A DNA stretch of 64,000 nt from an uncultured Bacteroidales bacterium (GTDB lineage: Bacteria > Bacteroidota > Bacteroidia > Bacteroidales > Muribaculaceae): contig CANPDU010000014.1 in the NCBI GenBank assembly GCA_947573135.1, positions 1 through 64,000 of the forward strand. Direction: 5' to 3'. Shown piece after piece: positions 1-9,780 of this stretch. The first letter of the stretch is position 1. Every line of letters starts with the position of its first letter. The notes below the pieces were generated by a model that saw only the letters and a list, made by a program, of their open reading frames with translations, was not told where the DNA came from and ran no database searches. The position numbers and the translations under genes are program-made.

Positions 1-313
1 ATAACACTATGCTCCGACATCATCGCTCACCAACCGGAAAAATCCGCTGACCCGACATAACGCCTTACTAACCGTCTCAGCCTGACCGGCCGCGAGCGTT
101 CGCGGAGGCGTTGCGTCAATACATTGATCCCTTCCATCACATCTCCCCCGACTCATAAATATCATCATTTCCCCTTTATCAACGACACACACTCCCACCG
201 GGCACTCGCTTTCACAGACTTATTTTTTTGATTGAACAGTTGACTGCATTGCAACAGATCCCGCCAGACATTGCAAATTTTCAAACTTTCAAACCAATCA
301 AAAGACATAACAA
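1..313. other. Intergenic region without recognised gene
   Basis: No convincing gene, RNA or terminator was recognised. A short minus-strand open frame at 7-198 has no recognisable domain. The last 100 bases are AT-rich and probably hold the promoter of the gene at 314, but no clean TAnnTTTG element is visible; the closest is TATTTTTTTG near 222. Confidence 0.4.
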
Positions 314-979
314 ATGAAACAATTATTTAAATCAATCATCGCTTTCGCTGCCATCGTAGCCATGTCATTCACAGTATCAGCCCGCACTTCTTATCGTGGA
401 TTTGTTGACTTTGATCCGACAATAGCTGTTTCTTACAGTTCGGTTTCTCCGTCTGATCTCAAACTTGATTACAAGCCGGCCGATCTTTCAATTCTTTTCA
501 GCACAACACATGGCGTTCAGATAAATCGCCATTTCTTCGTTGGTGCCGGTGCCGGTTTCATACTTGGGAAAACTACAACCGAACCTTCAGAAAAAGGAGG
601 CGGAAATATAGAAGACGGGAGCTTCGAACTCAATCTTTATGTTCCCGTCTATCTCGCCGCACGCTATGATTTGAACATCGTCCGTAAAGTCAGTCCCTTC
701 ATATCGTTCAAAGCCGGTTATCTTTATGGAATTTCGGAATATGGCGAATACAACATTCCCGGTTCTTCCGGCGAATCTCTTGCCGACAGCGGTTTCTTCT
801 TTCAGCCGACTGTTGGTGTCAGAATACGGCTTCACCACCATGTAGGCCTTAACCTCGGTCTTACTCTCTTCCCTATGAAATATAAGACCGAAGAAAATTC
901 GTATAGCAGTAACTACAGCGATATCCGCGCAAGCTATACTCGCTACAACCTCGGTCTCAACATAGGCATTGACTTCTGA
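314..979 (+). CDS. Outer membrane beta-barrel protein
   Basis: A 221-residue exported protein. Residues 1-23 form a signal peptide (MKQLFKSIIAFAAIVAMSF, then a cleavage site near VSA-RTS). The rest shows alternating hydrophobic/polar strands rich in Gly, Tyr and Phe and ends in a C-terminal aromatic residue (GLNIGIDF), as in small outer membrane barrels of the OmpW/PorT-like type. This fold class is inferred from pattern, not from a specific motif. The next gene starts 4 nt after its stop, so the two are probably co-transcribed. No substrate or partner can be named. Confidence 0.8.
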   Translation: MKQLFKSIIAFAAIVAMSFTVSARTSYRGFVDFDPTIAVSYSSVSPSDLKLDYKPADLSILFSTTHGVQINRHFFVGAGAGFILGKTTTEPSEKGGGNIEDGSFELNLYVPVYLAARYDLNIVRKVSPFISFKAGYLYGISEYGEYNIPGSSGESLADSGFFFQPTVGVRIRLHHHVGLNLGLTLFPMKYKTEENSYSSNYSDIRASYTRYNLGLNIGIDF

Positions 980-983
980 TCGC

Positions 984-2843
984 ATGAAAAAGCTATTTGC
1001 CATAACCTTTCTGCTGCTTGTGGCAGTCGCCGCTCACGCAGCCAAAGAAGTGACTGTCGACGGCATCCGCTACACCATCCTCGGCAACAACACTGCCCGC
1101 TGTGCGGCAGCCGATAAGAATAAGCTCGTCGACGTCGTTATTCCGTCGAAAATAACCGTCGACGGTCTGCCTTACGCTGTCACAGAGGTTGAGAAAGAAG
1201 GCTTCAAAGGATGTAAGAATCTGCGGTCGGTCATCCTCCCCAATTCTGTCAACACTATCGGAGAGGCCGCCTTCTGGAACTGCAAGGCTCTCGAAAGCGC
1301 CGTCATGCCCGACGTCTGTCAGGCTGACATATCAAAAGGAAGCTACGGCTACGACCGTTACGGCATATTTCATGGATGCAAAGCGCTGAAACGTCTCCGC
1401 GGCACAACGCGCATGTATCCCGACTACTTCCTGCTCAACGCCCTCTTTGACTGCTCCGATGTGCCGGCCTACAACACGATCATCAGTCTCGACGACTCGC
1501 AGCGGCGCAACGCCACGGTCAACTCTAATTTTGCCGACTTCGCCGTAGCCCACATCAAAAAGCCGGTCGAGGAATGGCAGCGCCGCAAGATGTATGAGAC
1601 CATGGCTCAGTGGGAAGCCCGTGTCACTGACGCCAACCGCAGCCGCATGATCGAAGAGGCCACAGCCGAAGCCCGCGCCGAGTTCATCAAGACCTTCGCT
1701 CCGATGGCGGTCAAAGGTGTCCTTGAGGACTACAACGCCGACTATGGTTTCTACTCCGTATTCCTCGGCGAACTCGGCAACGTCTACGCCGCCGTTCCAG
1801 CCGACGAGGCCAGAAACTTCGCCGACAACTGGGACAAAGTAAGCATCGAGCCTGTCTACGGCATCCTCGACAACTCGGTCGGCATACTGTCGTGCAGCTT
1901 CATCCTCGGCGATAAAACCTATAAGTCGCCGTCGTCATACGCCGAAGACGACTTCACCGACATCGCCCTCACGATCGTGCCGCTTGCTTCTGTTCGCGAA
2001 TACGAGCTCGCAGCCGCTAAGCGCACGGAGGTCAAGGAAGAGCAGCGATCCTACGATACCGACATCATCGACATCGATATTCCGTCATCTGACGCTGACA
2101 ACTCTAAGACCTTCGCCGTCATAATCGGCAACGAGAACTATCAGCGCGTGGCTCATGTCGATTATGCGATGAACGACGCCCGCATCTTCGCGAAATACTG
2201 CGAGCGCACTCTCGGCATACCCGAGTCAAACATCCGCACATACTACGACGCCACTTTCGGCGACATACTCGCCGCTATGGACGACATCAAAAACATCACC
2301 GATGCTTTTGACGGAAAAGTCAATGTGATATTCTACTACGCCGGTCACGGCATGCCCGACGAAAGCAACCGCAACGCCTTCATCATTCCGATCGACGCAA
2401 CCGGCACACAGCCCGAAGCCTGCTATCCGCTCAGCCGCCTCTATGCCCAGCTCGGCGAGCTCAAAGCTAACTCTGTTGTCGCTTTCATCGACGCATGCTT
2501 CAGCGGTTCGCTGCGCGGCGACGGCATGCTTGCAAGTGCCCGCGGCATCAAGATCAAGCCGCGCGACATCCCCGCCGAAGGCAACCTCGTCGTCCTTTCA
2601 GCCGCTTCAGGAGACCAGACAGCCTTCCCTTATCATGAGAAAGGCCACGGACTCTTCTCCTACTATCTCATCAAGAAGCTCAACGAGTCCAAAGGCGAGG
2701 CTACTCTCGGCGAAATCGCCGACTATGTGTCGTCAAACGTCTCACAGCAGGCCGTCGTCGTCAACAAAAAGCCTCAGACTCCCGGCGTAAAATCTTCTGC
2801 CGGTCTCGGCGACTCTTGGCGTGATTTCCGCCTGCTCCGCTGA
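984..2843 (+). CDS. Secreted LRR-caspase (peptidase C14) protein
   Basis: 619 residues. The start at 984 is preferred over an upstream TTG at 969 because it begins directly with a signal peptide (MKKLFAITFLLLVAVAAHA). Residues about 60-110 contain BspA-type leucine-rich repeats (EGFKGCKNLRSVILP, AAFWNCKALESAVMP). A central region of unknown fold follows. Residues about 375-600 are a caspase-like C14 domain with the catalytic dyad His455 in YYAGHG and Cys505 in DACFSG. Bacterial C14 peptidases usually cleave after basic residues; the substrate here is unknown. Export of such a protease with an adhesion-like repeat suggests a surface or periplasmic role. A rho-independent terminator follows at 2876. 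Confidence 0.88.
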   Translation: MKKLFAITFLLLVAVAAHAAKEVTVDGIRYTILGNNTARCAAADKNKLVDVVIPSKITVDGLPYAVTEVEKEGFKGCKNLRSVILPNSVNTIGEAAFWNCKALESAVMPDVCQADISKGSYGYDRYGIFHGCKALKRLRGTTRMYPDYFLLNALFDCSDVPAYNTIISLDDSQRRNATVNSNFADFAVAHIKKPVEEWQRRKMYETMAQWEARVTDANRSRMIEEATAEARAEFIKTFAPMAVKGVLEDYNADYGFYSVFLGELGNVYAAVPADEARNFADNWDKVSIEPVYGILDNSVGILSCSFILGDKTYKSPSSYAEDDFTDIALTIVPLASVREYELAAAKRTEVKEEQRSYDTDIIDIDIPSSDADNSKTFAVIIGNENYQRVAHVDYAMNDARIFAKYCERTLGIPESNIRTYYDATFGDILAAMDDIKNITDAFDGKVNVIFYYAGHGMPDESNRNAFIIPIDATGTQPEACYPLSRLYAQLGELKANSVVAFIDACFSGSLRGDGMLASARGIKIKPRDIPAEGNLVVLSAASGDQTAFPYHEKGHGLFSYYLIKKLNESKGEATLGEIADYVSSNVSQQAVVVNKKPQTPGVKSSAGLGDSWRDFRLLR

Positions 2844-2875
2844 TCTTAAACCCTCATCAATATATCCCTAACCCC

Positions 2876-2906
2876 GATGCGGCGCCACAAGCGCCGCATC
2901 TTTTTT
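2876..2906 (+). terminator. Rho-independent terminator after the caspase gene
   Basis: A 10-bp perfect stem (GATGCGGCGC/GCGCCGCATC) with a short loop is followed by six T. It lies 33 nt after the caspase stop codon. Confidence 0.9.
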
Positions 2907-2911
2907 CCGAC

Positions 2912-2947
2912 AACTCCGACCCGTCCGACCCGTCCGGCAAGTCCGCC
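2912..2947 (+). repeat. Four tandem 9-bp units, consensus NNGTCCGAC
   Basis: The units are aactccgac, ccgtccgac, ccgtccggc and aagtccgcc, directly after the terminator. The same 9-bp family, in opposite orientation, occupies the 3' coding end of the RecA-like gene near 15600-15680. Confidence 0.75.
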
Positions 2948-3033
2948 CTGCTTTGAGGGCTTTTCGCGACTTGTTTTGCCTGTTTCGTATTTTTTTGCGA
3001 ACTTAGCACAATAATCGTATAAGATCCTTTTTA

Positions 3034-5709
3034 ATGAAAACTAATTTGTTTAAGGCCGGGTTATTTGCTTTTCTGTTGGCTGCCGGCGTCTCGGCTGCCC
3101 AGGCCAAAATCAGTTTTGCCGGAATTTTTTCTGACAACATGGTTTTACAGCAGAATGCCGTAGTGAAAATTCATGGCATCGCTGCTCCGGATTCTGAAGT
3201 TAAACTTTCTGCCGGTTGGGATAATAAGAAATTGAAAACAAAGGCAGACAGGGAGGGCCGTTGGGCTATCGAACTTCCCACTCCTTCCTACGGCGGCCCT
3301 TATAACATAACGGCTTCCGACCGCGACGGCGAGCTGACGCTCTCCGACGTGCTCATCGGCGATGTCTGGGTGTGCGGCGGACAGTCTAATATGGAAATGC
3401 CGGTGAAAGGTTTTGCCGGCCAGCCTTCCGCTAATACCGCTGATCTTATAGCCAAGACCCGTCCCGCACGGCAGTTGCGTCTCTTCAAGCAGCCCCGCGA
3501 CTGGTCGACGACTCCCAAAGATACTGTCATCGGTGGCGAATGGACACTTGCTACGCCGGCAGCAGTGGCCGACTTCAGTGTCGTCGGTTATGTGTTCGGT
3601 AATTATATTCAGGAGGCGCTCGATATTCCCGTCGGCCTTATCCAGTGCTGCTGGAGCAATTCCAAAATCGAAACGTGGATGGCTCGCGAGACTTTTGAAA
3701 ACGAGTTCCCCGACACACAGCTTCCCGTTGCCGGACAGACAGAATTCGGCTGGCTCACAGGCACACCGACCTTGCTCTATAATGCTATGGTCAATCCCTG
3801 GGATGGCTTCCCTGTAGCAGGCGCCGTATGGTATCAGGGTGAGGCCAACTCTCCGAATCCCGATCCATATAAGAAATTGTTCCCGGCTATGGTGAAAGAC
3901 TGGCAGACAGTTTTCCGCAACGACGGGATGCCGTTCTATTATGTTCAGCTCGCGCCGTTCGGCGCTCAGGGCGACAACTGGGCGCGCTTCCGTCAGGTCC
4001 AGAACGAACTGCTTGATCTTATGCCCAATGTGGCTATGGCTACTATAGGCGACTGCGGTGACAGTCTTTTCATACACCCGCCGAAGAAAATACCCGTCGG
4101 CGAACGCCTCGCGCGTCTCGCGCTTGAAAAAACTTATGGCCGCGACGGCATCCTTGCCGAAGCTCCCTGTGCAAAGTCGGCATATTTTGAGAATGATAGC
4201 GCTAAGACTGTTATAGTGGAATTCCACAATTCGTCGGCCGGCCTGACTCCGACACGCCGTCAGCTTTCCGGTTTTGAAGTGGTCAATCCTTTTGGCGAAG
4301 TATATCCGGCCGAGGCCGTTATTTATGGCCACGACCGCGTAAAGGTGACGAGCCCCGTCAAAAATCCTGTCGAGGTCCGCTACGCTTATCATAATTATTA
4401 CGAATCTTCACTGTTCAACAATGTCGGTGTCCCTGCCGCTCCGTTCCGCCTCGAACTGCCCAAACGCAAGAAGCCGGCGCTGATGTGGTTTGACGCCGAG
4501 GCCAATATCAAGCGTTTCAGTAATCCTGATTCAATTGATTATTATATCGACAAGATCGCTGATCTCGGTTTCACTCACGCAGCCGTTTGTATCCGTCCCA
4601 TTACCGGCTACCTTCTTTATGACAGCGAGCTTGCTCCTCCTTACCGCGGCAACTACGATGACGTGAAGGTCGATTTCGATTATCTCGGCAAGTTTATTGA
4701 GGCCGCTCATCGTCGAGGCATTAAAGTTCTGGCGTCGATGAATACATTCTGTGCCGGTCATAATTTTATTGACAAGGGTCTTGTCTACGAAGGCCATCCC
4801 GAGTGGGCGAGTCAGGTGCTTGATGTCGACCGTGGCATCATTCCCATCACTCAGCAGAAAAACAAGTATGGCGCGATGGTCAATCCTATTAACCCCGAGT
4901 ATCAGGATTATATCATCTCTGTGATGAAGGAGATAGTCACAAAATATCCTCAGGTCGACGGCATTATTCTCGACCGAGTGCGCTACGACGGCATCACGGC
5001 CGATTTCTCCGATCTCTCGCGCCGTGAGTTCGAAAAGTATATAGGTCAGAAAGTAAAGCGTTTCCCCGACGACATCCTTTCGCTTGAAAAGACCGGCGAC
5101 GATGGAAAATTCAAGGTTATTCCGGGCAAACATTATCTGAAATGGCTCGAATGGCGCACTAAAAATATCACCGATTTCATGGCACGTGCCCGCCGGGAAG
5201 TCAAGGCCTTCAAGCCTGATGCGATATTCTCCACCTATACCGGCGCGTGGTATCCTTCATATTATGAGGTCGGCGTCAACTTCGCCAGCAACACCTACGA
5301 TCCGTCGAAAGATTTCGACTGGGCGACTCCGGCCTACAAGGATCTCGGCTATGCCGAACTGATCGATCTTTACACCACAGGCAATTACTACACCGACATA
5401 ACCATCGAGGAAAGCCGTAACAATCCCAATACTGTATGGAACGAGACCGACAGCGAGGGGCACAGCGGTTCATGGTACTGCGTCGAGGGATCATGCCGTC
5501 ATCTGCGCGATATCATGGGCGACAATGATGTGCTCGGCGGAGTGCTTGTCGATCAGCTCTATTTCGACAAATCGCGCCTGCCTCGTGCGATCGAGATGAA
5601 CTTGCGCGCCTCCGACGGTCTGATGATCTTCGACATTGTCCACATCATCAACGCAAACCTCTGGAAAGAAATCGAAGACGGCATGCGCGCCGGCGGCAAT
5701 ATTAAGTAA
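3034..5709 (+). CDS. Sialate O-acetylesterase fused to GH10-like glycosidase domain
   Basis: 891 residues with a signal peptide (MKTNLFKAGLFAFLLAAGVSAAQA). Residues about 25-480 are a sialate O-acetylesterase of the SGNH type: block I Ser118 in GGQSNME, a GAVWYQGEAN block, and a terminal block with Asp343 and His348 (SLFIHPP). Residues about 485-890 resemble the glycosyl-hydrolase-10-like (YngK/GHL10) barrel: ALMWFDAEANIKRF, VDGIILDRVRYDG and DWATPAYKDLGY. The first half would remove O-acetyl groups from sialic acids or other sugars and the second would cut a glycan. It opens an operon with GH20 (19 nt gap) and GH43 genes. Catalytic residues of the second domain could not be assigned. Confidence 0.85.
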   Translation: MKTNLFKAGLFAFLLAAGVSAAQAKISFAGIFSDNMVLQQNAVVKIHGIAAPDSEVKLSAGWDNKKLKTKADREGRWAIELPTPSYGGPYNITASDRDGELTLSDVLIGDVWVCGGQSNMEMPVKGFAGQPSANTADLIAKTRPARQLRLFKQPRDWSTTPKDTVIGGEWTLATPAAVADFSVVGYVFGNYIQEALDIPVGLIQCCWSNSKIETWMARETFENEFPDTQLPVAGQTEFGWLTGTPTLLYNAMVNPWDGFPVAGAVWYQGEANSPNPDPYKKLFPAMVKDWQTVFRNDGMPFYYVQLAPFGAQGDNWARFRQVQNELLDLMPNVAMATIGDCGDSLFIHPPKKIPVGERLARLALEKTYGRDGILAEAPCAKSAYFENDSAKTVIVEFHNSSAGLTPTRRQLSGFEVVNPFGEVYPAEAVIYGHDRVKVTSPVKNPVEVRYAYHNYYESSLFNNVGVPAAPFRLELPKRKKPALMWFDAEANIKRFSNPDSIDYYIDKIADLGFTHAAVCIRPITGYLLYDSELAPPYRGNYDDVKVDFDYLGKFIEAAHRRGIKVLASMNTFCAGHNFIDKGLVYEGHPEWASQVLDVDRGIIPITQQKNKYGAMVNPINPEYQDYIISVMKEIVTKYPQVDGIILDRVRYDGITADFSDLSRREFEKYIGQKVKRFPDDILSLEKTGDDGKFKVIPGKHYLKWLEWRTKNITDFMARARREVKAFKPDAIFSTYTGAWYPSYYEVGVNFASNTYDPSKDFDWATPAYKDLGYAELIDLYTTGNYYTDITIEESRNNPNTVWNETDSEGHSGSWYCVEGSCRHLRDIMGDNDVLGGVLVDQLYFDKSRLPRAIEMNLRASDGLMIFDIVHIINANLWKEIEDGMRAGGNIK

Positions 5710-5728
5710 CCATTTAAATATCCTGACC

Positions 5729-8005
5729 ATGAAATTATCAGCAGCAATATTAGCGGTCATCCTGGCTGCTTCGGTTGATGTTCAGGCTGCGAAAGCCGAT
5801 TATAATGTTGTTCCGCTGCCGCAGTCGGTTGCGGTCGATAATTCTCAAAAGCCGTTTTTACTCGGCTCTGATACAAGGGTTATCACAACAAAGGCCCTCG
5901 ATCGCGAAGGCGACTTTCTGCGTTCCTGTATCTCGCGTCTTCCGAAGGCCGGAGCCAAAGGGACGGTCGAACTTAAGACCGGCCTGAAGTCCGACAACCC
6001 CGAAGCCTACCGCATAACCGTCACCCCAAAGCGCATCATTGTCGAAGGCGCTTCGGCGCCCGGTGTGTTCTACGGCGTGCAGACTCTGCGCAAATCTTTC
6101 CCCGTAGATATTTCACAACCGGTTGAAATGCCTGCCGGAGAGGTTGCGGATGCTCCGCGCTTTGCCTATCGCGGTGCGCATCTTGATGTTGTGCGGCACT
6201 TTTTCAATGCTGATGAAGTGAAAACGTTTATCGACATGCTCGCGCTGCACAATATCAATAAATTCCACTGGCATCTGACCGATGATCAGGGCTGGCGTAT
6301 CGAGATCAAGAAATATCCCCGGCTGACAGAAGTCGGCTCTAAGCGTCCCGGCACGCTCATCGGCCGCTATGGCGCCGGCACGGAGATCGATTCGATTCCT
6401 GTCGAAGGATTTTTCACACAGGATCAGATACGCGACATTATCGCTTATGCCGCCGAACGGCATATTGAGATCATTCCCGAGATCGACCTGCCGTCGCACA
6501 TGATGGCTGCCCTTGCTTCCTATCCGGAACTCGGTTGCACCGGCGGACCGTATGAGGTGCTTTGCACATGGGCCGGCTACAAGGACGTGCTGTGTCCGGG
6601 TAAGGATAAGACTATGGAATTTATCGGGAATGTGCTGTCGGAAGTAATGGAACTATTCCCTTCGAAGTTCATCCATATCGGCGGTGACGAGTGTCCCAAA
6701 GACCGTTGGAAAGAGTGTCCCGACTGTCAGGCGCGCATTGCCGAGCTGGGCATCGTTGCCACTGACGAGGCGTCGGCCGAAACGCAGCTTCAGGGCTATG
6801 TGACCCGTTATGCGGCCGAAGTTGCGCGCCGCCACGGCAAGTCGATCATCGGCTGGGATGAAATACTCGAGTGCGACGATATTCCGCAGGACGCCGTGGT
6901 AATGTCATGGCGCGGCATCGACGGAGCTGTCAAAGGCACAGCCCGCAATCACCGCGTGATCCAGACCCCCAACGATTATCTCTATTTTGACTATTATCAG
7001 TCCGACAATATGGATACCGAACCTCTTGCCATCGGAGGCTATGTTCCGGTCGAAAGGGTATATTCGTTCGAACCCTTCTCCGACGGTATGACCGACGCTC
7101 AGAAAGCTCTTGTCATGGGGCCTCAGGCCAATCTGTGGACCGAATATGTCCCGACATTCTCCCATCTTCAGTATATGGAACTGCCGCGCATGGCCGCGCT
7201 TGCCGAGGTGCAGTGGACGGCTCCCGAAAAGAAAAACTATCATGATTTCAAGTGCCGTATGCCGCGTCTGATCGCCAACTATGAGCGTGAAGGCTACAAC
7301 TACGCCCGTCATATCTTCGATACTGATGTTGATTTCATCCCTGACCGCGCTTCCCGTTCGCTCGTGATGTCAGCATCGGTTTATCCCGGCTCCGCGCTGC
7401 GTTACACTCTCGACGGCTCACAGCCGACAACGGCTTCGACGCTGTACGACGGACCTGTAAGTCTCAGCAGCGACTGTATTGTCAGTGCTGCGGCTTTTGC
7501 TCCCGACGGAACGCGCGGCACGGTAACGTCCGACACTCTGCGTGTCAGCGCTCCTACATTCGGCGACATTACACTTGCGTATGAACCATATTCGCCCTTT
7601 GCGTTCGGTGGCGCCGACGGTCTTGTCGACGGTCTTGTCGGCAACGATAACTTCCGCAGCGGCCGGTGGGTCGGTTTCCTCGGTGATCCTTGCGACGCCA
7701 CGATCACGTTCCGCGAGCCTGCGACGGTTTCTCAGGTAGCGTTCAAGACCTGTATCGTATGGCCTGAAGGCGCTCTCGAGTTCCGGAAAGCAGAGGTCTA
7801 CGGCTCGGCCGACGGCAAGAACTTCAGGCTTCTCGCGACTCTCGACAATCCTGAGCAGGATCCCGCGCAGACCAACGGCGCCTATCTCCACGAAATAAAC
7901 TTTGACCCTGTCAGTCTTAAGGCGATCCGTCTGGTCGTCACTCCCTGTGAGCCGTCGGGCATCTGGAAGCGCATCCTTTTCGTGGACGAAATTCAGGCAC
8001 GCTGA
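5729..8005 (+). CDS. GH20 beta-N-acetylhexosaminidase
   Basis: 758 residues. The start at 5729 is chosen over an in-frame one at 5636 because the latter overlaps the previous gene and 5729 begins a signal peptide (MKLSAAILAVILAASVDVQAA). Domains in order: GH20b (about 25-130), the catalytic barrel (about 140-490) with the Asp320-Glu321 pair in HIGGDEC typical of substrate-assisted GH20 enzymes, a chitobiase-like domain (YTLDGSQPTTAST), and a C-terminal F5/8-type carbohydrate-binding domain. It releases terminal GlcNAc or GalNAc from glycans such as mucin or N-glycans in the periplasm or at the surface. It sits between the esterase fusion and GH43. Confidence 0.95.
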   Translation: MKLSAAILAVILAASVDVQAAKADYNVVPLPQSVAVDNSQKPFLLGSDTRVITTKALDREGDFLRSCISRLPKAGAKGTVELKTGLKSDNPEAYRITVTPKRIIVEGASAPGVFYGVQTLRKSFPVDISQPVEMPAGEVADAPRFAYRGAHLDVVRHFFNADEVKTFIDMLALHNINKFHWHLTDDQGWRIEIKKYPRLTEVGSKRPGTLIGRYGAGTEIDSIPVEGFFTQDQIRDIIAYAAERHIEIIPEIDLPSHMMAALASYPELGCTGGPYEVLCTWAGYKDVLCPGKDKTMEFIGNVLSEVMELFPSKFIHIGGDECPKDRWKECPDCQARIAELGIVATDEASAETQLQGYVTRYAAEVARRHGKSIIGWDEILECDDIPQDAVVMSWRGIDGAVKGTARNHRVIQTPNDYLYFDYYQSDNMDTEPLAIGGYVPVERVYSFEPFSDGMTDAQKALVMGPQANLWTEYVPTFSHLQYMELPRMAALAEVQWTAPEKKNYHDFKCRMPRLIANYEREGYNYARHIFDTDVDFIPDRASRSLVMSASVYPGSALRYTLDGSQPTTASTLYDGPVSLSSDCIVSAAAFAPDGTRGTVTSDTLRVSAPTFGDITLAYEPYSPFAFGGADGLVDGLVGNDNFRSGRWVGFLGDPCDATITFREPATVSQVAFKTCIVWPEGALEFRKAEVYGSADGKNFRLLATLDNPEQDPAQTNGAYLHEINFDPVSLKAIRLVVTPCEPSGIWKRILFVDEIQAR

Positions 8006-8044
8006 AAACTTCTGTAACCAACCATATTCAAGCATTTACATTTT

Positions 8045-9772
8045 ATGAAAAAATTAGTTCTGTTAATCGCAGGCGCACTGGCCGTGTCTACGCTCCACGG
8101 CCAGGATATGCGCATGGACACTTATTGTAATCCGCTCAACATCGATTACACCTACATGATCTACAATTCGTCGAAAGACATTTCCTACCGCTCGGGCGCC
8201 GATCCCGCCGTGGTGGAGTTCAGGGGCGAGTACTATATGTTTGTCACCCGCTCTCACGGCTACTGGCATTCGACCGATCTGCAGAACTGGGAGTATATCG
8301 AACCGGGCAAAAACTGGTATCCTCAGGGCTGCAACGCTCCGGCCGCCCATAACTATAAAGATTCGGTGCTTTATGTCTGCGGCGATCCTTCGGGGGCGAT
8401 GAGCGTGCTTTATACCGATGACCCCAAGTCAGGTGACTGGAAGGCTGTTCCGGCCATCCTTCACGATCTTCAGGACCCTGATCTTTTTGTTGATGACGAC
8501 GGCAGCGCTTACATGTTCTGGGGCTCGTCAAATGTTTATCCCATCCGCGGTATCAGACTGAACAAGGACCATCGTTTCATACCTGAAGGCGACAAGGTCG
8601 AACTGTTCAACCTTGATCCGGCCAGGCATGGCTGGGAGCGCTTCGGCGAAAATCATACCGATACGGTCCTCGGCGGTTATATCGAAGGCCCGTGGCTGAC
8701 TAAGCATGACGGCAAATATTATATGCAGTATGCCGCTCCGGGAACTGAGTTCAATGTCTATGCCGACGGAGTTTATGTCGCCGACAATCCTCTCGGACCG
8801 TACCGCTATCAGGCTCACAATCCCATATCATACAAGCCGGGCGGCTACATGAACGGAGCCGGTCACGGCAGCACGGTTCTCGGCCCGGGCGGACGCTACT
8901 GGCATTTCGGATCGATGGCGCTGCCGATCAATATGAACTGGGAGCGTCGCCTGTGCATGTTCCCGACCTATTTTGACGAAGACGGAGTGATGTACTGCGA
9001 CACCCGTTTCGGCGATTATCCGCGCTATGCTCCGACCGTGCCGGGCAAGAAGGGCGATTTCCGCGGATGGATGCTGCTCTCCTACGGCAGACCCGTCACC
9101 GCGTCGTCGGCTGTCAGCGGTCACGAGCCTGGCGGCCTGACTGACGAAAACAGCAAAACGTTCTGGCTTGCCGGCGCAAACGATGATAAGCAGTGGGTGG
9201 AAATAGATCTCGGGCAGCCTGCGACAGTCAATGCCGTACAGGTTAACTATAATGACTACGAGAGCGATATGTACGGCCGCTATCCCGGTCTGCGTCACCG
9301 CTACACGATCGACGGCTCTCTCGACGGCAAAACATGGACGCGTCTGGTAGACCGCTCGGAAAGTTTCAGGGACACGCCTCACGATTATGTCGAGATCGAG
9401 ACTCCGGCCCGCGTGCGTTACGTCCGCTATAATAATATAGAGGTGCCGATGCCAAATCTTTCGCTGTCGGCGATCAGAGTGTTCGGCCGCGGCGAAGGCA
9501 AGGCTCCGCAGGCTGTAAGAAAATTTGAGGCACGCCGCCATACCGACCGCCGTGACATCACCCTCAGCTGGGAGCCGGTCAAAGGCGCTCAGGGCTACAA
9601 TATCATGTGGGGCGTGGCTCCTGACAAACTTTATAGCTCGTGGATGGTCTACGGTGACAAATGCGAACATCTTATGAAGTGCCTGTCGACCGATCAGAAA
9701 TATTATTTCGCAATCGAGGCCTTCAATGAGAACGGTGTCGCTCCCTTGTCGAAAATAAAGGAGGTAGAATAA
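8045..9772 (+). CDS. GH43 family glycosidase with F5/8 C and Fn3-like modules
   Basis: 575 residues with a signal peptide (MKKLVLLIAGALAVSTLHGQ). The five-bladed propeller domain (about 25-345) has the GH43 residues: Asp53 in SGADPAVV (base), DPDLFVDDDG (pKa modulator) and Glu214 in IEGPWL (acid). An F5/8 type C (CBM32-like) domain follows (about 350-480), then a fibronectin-III-like stretch (ITLSWEPVKGAQGYNIMWG). GH43 enzymes cut arabinose-, xylose- or galactose-containing glycans; the specificity is not readable. It is the last gene of the operon. Its stop codon abuts the terminator poly-T of the SRP RNA gene on the other strand. Confidence 0.92.
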   Translation: MKKLVLLIAGALAVSTLHGQDMRMDTYCNPLNIDYTYMIYNSSKDISYRSGADPAVVEFRGEYYMFVTRSHGYWHSTDLQNWEYIEPGKNWYPQGCNAPAAHNYKDSVLYVCGDPSGAMSVLYTDDPKSGDWKAVPAILHDLQDPDLFVDDDGSAYMFWGSSNVYPIRGIRLNKDHRFIPEGDKVELFNLDPARHGWERFGENHTDTVLGGYIEGPWLTKHDGKYYMQYAAPGTEFNVYADGVYVADNPLGPYRYQAHNPISYKPGGYMNGAGHGSTVLGPGGRYWHFGSMALPINMNWERRLCMFPTYFDEDGVMYCDTRFGDYPRYAPTVPGKKGDFRGWMLLSYGRPVTASSAVSGHEPGGLTDENSKTFWLAGANDDKQWVEIDLGQPATVNAVQVNYNDYESDMYGRYPGLRHRYTIDGSLDGKTWTRLVDRSESFRDTPHDYVEIETPARVRYVRYNNIEVPMPNLSLSAIRVFGRGEGKAPQAVRKFEARRHTDRRDITLSWEPVKGAQGYNIMWGVAPDKLYSSWMVYGDKCEHLMKCLSTDQKYYFAIEAFNENGVAPLSKIKEVE

Positions 9773-9780
9773 AAAAAGGG
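9771..9780 (-). terminator. Poly-T end of the SRP RNA gene
   Basis: On the minus strand CCC is followed by seven T directly after the closing stem of the SRP RNA, giving a stem plus U-tract terminator. It overlaps the last bases of the GH43 stop region. Confidence 0.7.

Noticed and set aside
7-198. Minus-strand open frame of 63 codons at the left edge
   Set aside because: No domain, no signal, no ribosome site, and its composition looks random.
3145-4392. Long minus-strand open frame of 415 codons under the esterase fusion
   Set aside because: It is antisense to a gene with clear catalytic motifs; its protein shows no family pattern and is explained by the codon bias of the real gene.
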